This document shows, in pieces, positions 5,810 through 6,837 of a stretch of 6,837 bases of DNA (the first letter of the stretch is position 1; every line of letters starts with the position of its first letter). The DNA comes from an uncultured Actinomyces sp. (GTDB lineage: Bacteria; Actinomycetota; Actinomycetes; Actinomycetales; Actinomycetaceae). The notes below the pieces were generated by a model, which saw only the letters and a list, made by a program, of their open reading frames with translations, searched no databases and was not told the origin of the DNA. Both the position numbers and the translations under genes were made by a program. The stretch lies in NCBI GenBank assembly GCA_915069725.1, contig CAJZFF010000092.1:1-6837 (forward strand). The letters are read 5' to 3'.

Positions 5810-6837
5810 CAGTCAGCTGTCCTCACTGTTGGCGACGGATTCGTACTGTTGTCAAAACGTGGGTGATAGGTGGGCACCGCGCGAGCGAGCTCCCGCTTGA
5901 TCTGCTCTCCGCCCTGGGACAGGCAGGCCATGAGCCGAGCGATCTTGTCCTCCACCTCCAGCCTGGTGGGAGGCGGTGCCGTGGAGACGAGGATCGAGGG
6001 GTTCTGCGTGGGGTGCAGATCCTCGTCGTGCATCTGCAGCTCCTCGTAGAGCTTCTCGCCAGGACGCAGCCCGGTGAAGACGACCTCGATGTCACGCCCC
6101 ACCCGCAGGCCCGAGAGCTTGATGAGGTTGACGGCCAGGTCGTAGATCCGCACGGGCTTGCCCATCTCCAGGATGAAGATCTCTCCGGCCTGGGCCATGG
6201 AGCCGGCGGTGATGACCAGCTGGGCCGCTTCGGGGATCGTCATGAAGTAGCGGGTGATGTCGGGGTGGGTGACAGTCAGCGGCCCACCTGATCTGAGCTG
6301 ACGCCTGAACAGCGGGATGACCGAGCCGTGGCTGCCGAGCACGTTGCCGAAGCGCACGGCGGCGAAGACGGTGGAGCGGCTGGTCTGGGCCAGGGCCTGG
6401 ATCTCCAGCTCGCACAGCCGCTTGGTGGCCCCCATGACGTTGGTGGGGTTGACCGCCTTGTCGCTGGAGATGTAGACGAAGCGCTCGATGTCGAAGCGCG
6501 AGGCCACGTCGGCCAGGACGCGGGTGCCCCAGGCGTTGTTGCGCACGGCCTGCCAGGCGTTGTTCTCTTCCAGGATGGGAACGTGCTTGTAGGCGGCGGC
6601 GTGGTAGACGATGGTGGGACGGTGGCGCTCGAAGATCTCCTGCAGGCGCGCGGCGTCCTTGATGTCGCCGACGATGGGCACGAGGCGCTGTTCGGGGAAG
6701 GCGCGCTTGAGGTCTTCGGTGACGCGGTAGAGGGCGAACTCGCTCAGCTCATAGATGATGATCTGGCCGGGCTTGAAGCGGGCGATCTGGCGGCAGAGTT
6801 CGGAGCCGATGGAGCCGCCGCCGCCGGTGACGAGGAC
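5809..6837 (-). CDS. PglF/CapD-type nucleotide-sugar 4,6-dehydratase, C-terminal catalytic part (5' end outside window)
   Basis: The frame is open from the window edge, giving 342 visible residues before the stop. It begins with the NAD-binding turn VTGGGGSIGSEL (visible residues 3-14). This is followed by YHAAAYKHVP (78-87), SSDKAVNPTNVMGATKR (124-140), RFGNVLGS, and the C-terminal GLRPGEKLYEEL. These are diagnostic of the extended-SDR polysaccharide dehydratases. The Tyr of the usual YxxxK motif is Met (residue 135), with Asp126 and Lys127 in the neighbouring SSDK. That pattern is typical of PglF-like UDP-GlcNAc C4,6-dehydratases rather than PseB/FlaA1. Such proteins normally carry N-terminal membrane helices and a nucleotide-binding-like domain, roughly 250-300 residues that would lie beyond base 6837. 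The GTG at 6681 is internal, because the Rossmann motif lies upstream of it, so it is not the start. The expected product is a UDP-4-keto-6-deoxy-GlcNAc, feeding the aminotransferase that follows. The stop codon shares one base with that gene's ATG (TGATG). The exact substrate is inferred. Confidence 0.95.
   Translation of the reverse strand, partial: VLVTGGGGSIGSELCRQIARFKPGQIIIYELSEFALYRVTEDLKRAFPEQRLVPIVGDIKDAARLQEIFERHRPTIVYHAAAYKHVPILEENNAWQAVRNNAWGTRVLADVASRFDIERFVYISSDKAVNPTNVMGATKRLCELEIQALAQTSRSTVFAAVRFGNVLGSHGSVIPLFRRQLRSGGPLTVTHPDITRYFMTIPEAAQLVITAGSMAQAGEIFILEMGKPVRIYDLAVNLIKLSGLRVGRDIEVVFTGLRPGEKLYEELQMHDEDLHPTQNPSILVSTAPPPTRLEVEDKIARLMACLSQGGEQIKRELARAVPTYHPRFDNSTNPSPTVRTAD

Noticed and set aside
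4676..5866. 396-codon plus-strand ORF opposite the aminotransferase
   Set aside because: Its translation is Gly/Val/Arg/Gln-rich with no domain, and it lies antisense to a gene with every family motif. It is a typical GC-rich shadow frame.
5809..6681. 290-residue dehydratase beginning at a GTG at 6681
   Set aside because: The NAD-binding VTGGGGSIGSEL motif lies upstream of 6681 in the same frame, so this GTG is internal and the gene is truncated by the window edge.

Overview
The window is one compact gene cluster for a cell-surface polysaccharide (capsule, exopolysaccharide or wall-linked glycan). All genes lie on the minus strand, so the biological order runs from base 6837 down to base 1. 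The base composition is GC-rich, with strong G/C preference at third codon positions. Together with Shine-Dalgarno (SD) sites and stop/start overlaps, this suggests a high-GC Actinomycetota, possibly Actinomyces or a relative. The genus is an inference from base composition and style only.

Layout in transcription order: (1) 6837-5809, the C-terminal catalytic part of a PglF/CapD-type nucleotide-sugar 4,6-dehydratase, cut by the window edge; (2) 5809-4598, a DegT/DnrJ/EryC1/StrS sugar aminotransferase; (3) 4601-3915, a small monotopic phosphoglycosyl transferase (bacterial sugar transferase); (4) 3883-3101, a family 2 glycosyltransferase; (5) 3035-1884, a CapH/EpsF-like GT4 glycosyltransferase; (6) 1874-768, an EpsG-like polymerase; (7) 659-1, the N-terminal 219 residues of a Wzx-like flippase, running off the window and missed by simple closed-ORF searching.

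Read together, the genes describe a Wzx/Wzy-dependent pathway. The dehydratase and aminotransferase probably convert UDP-GlcNAc to a UDP-4-amino-4,6-dideoxy sugar. The phosphoglycosyl transferase would place the first sugar phosphate on undecaprenyl phosphate. The two glycosyltransferases would extend it, the flippase would export the lipid-linked repeat unit, and the polymerase would join repeat units outside the membrane. The first two junctions overlap by 1 and 4 bases (TGATG and ATGA), and the others are 9 to 108 bases, as expected of one operon. No promoter, rho-independent terminator, RNA gene, insertion sequence or CRISPR array is visible.

This is a recognisable type of locus rather than a clearly new system. 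The points most worth a second look are: the amino-sugar priming module with no visible acetyltransferase, which raises the possibility of a free-amine (zwitterionic) polymer; a perfect GC-rich hairpin just before the GT4 ribosome site; the single leaky-context TGA between the GT4 and polymerase frames; a perfect 9-bp triplication inside a polymerase membrane helix; and a small coupled ORF bridging the polymerase and flippase genes.
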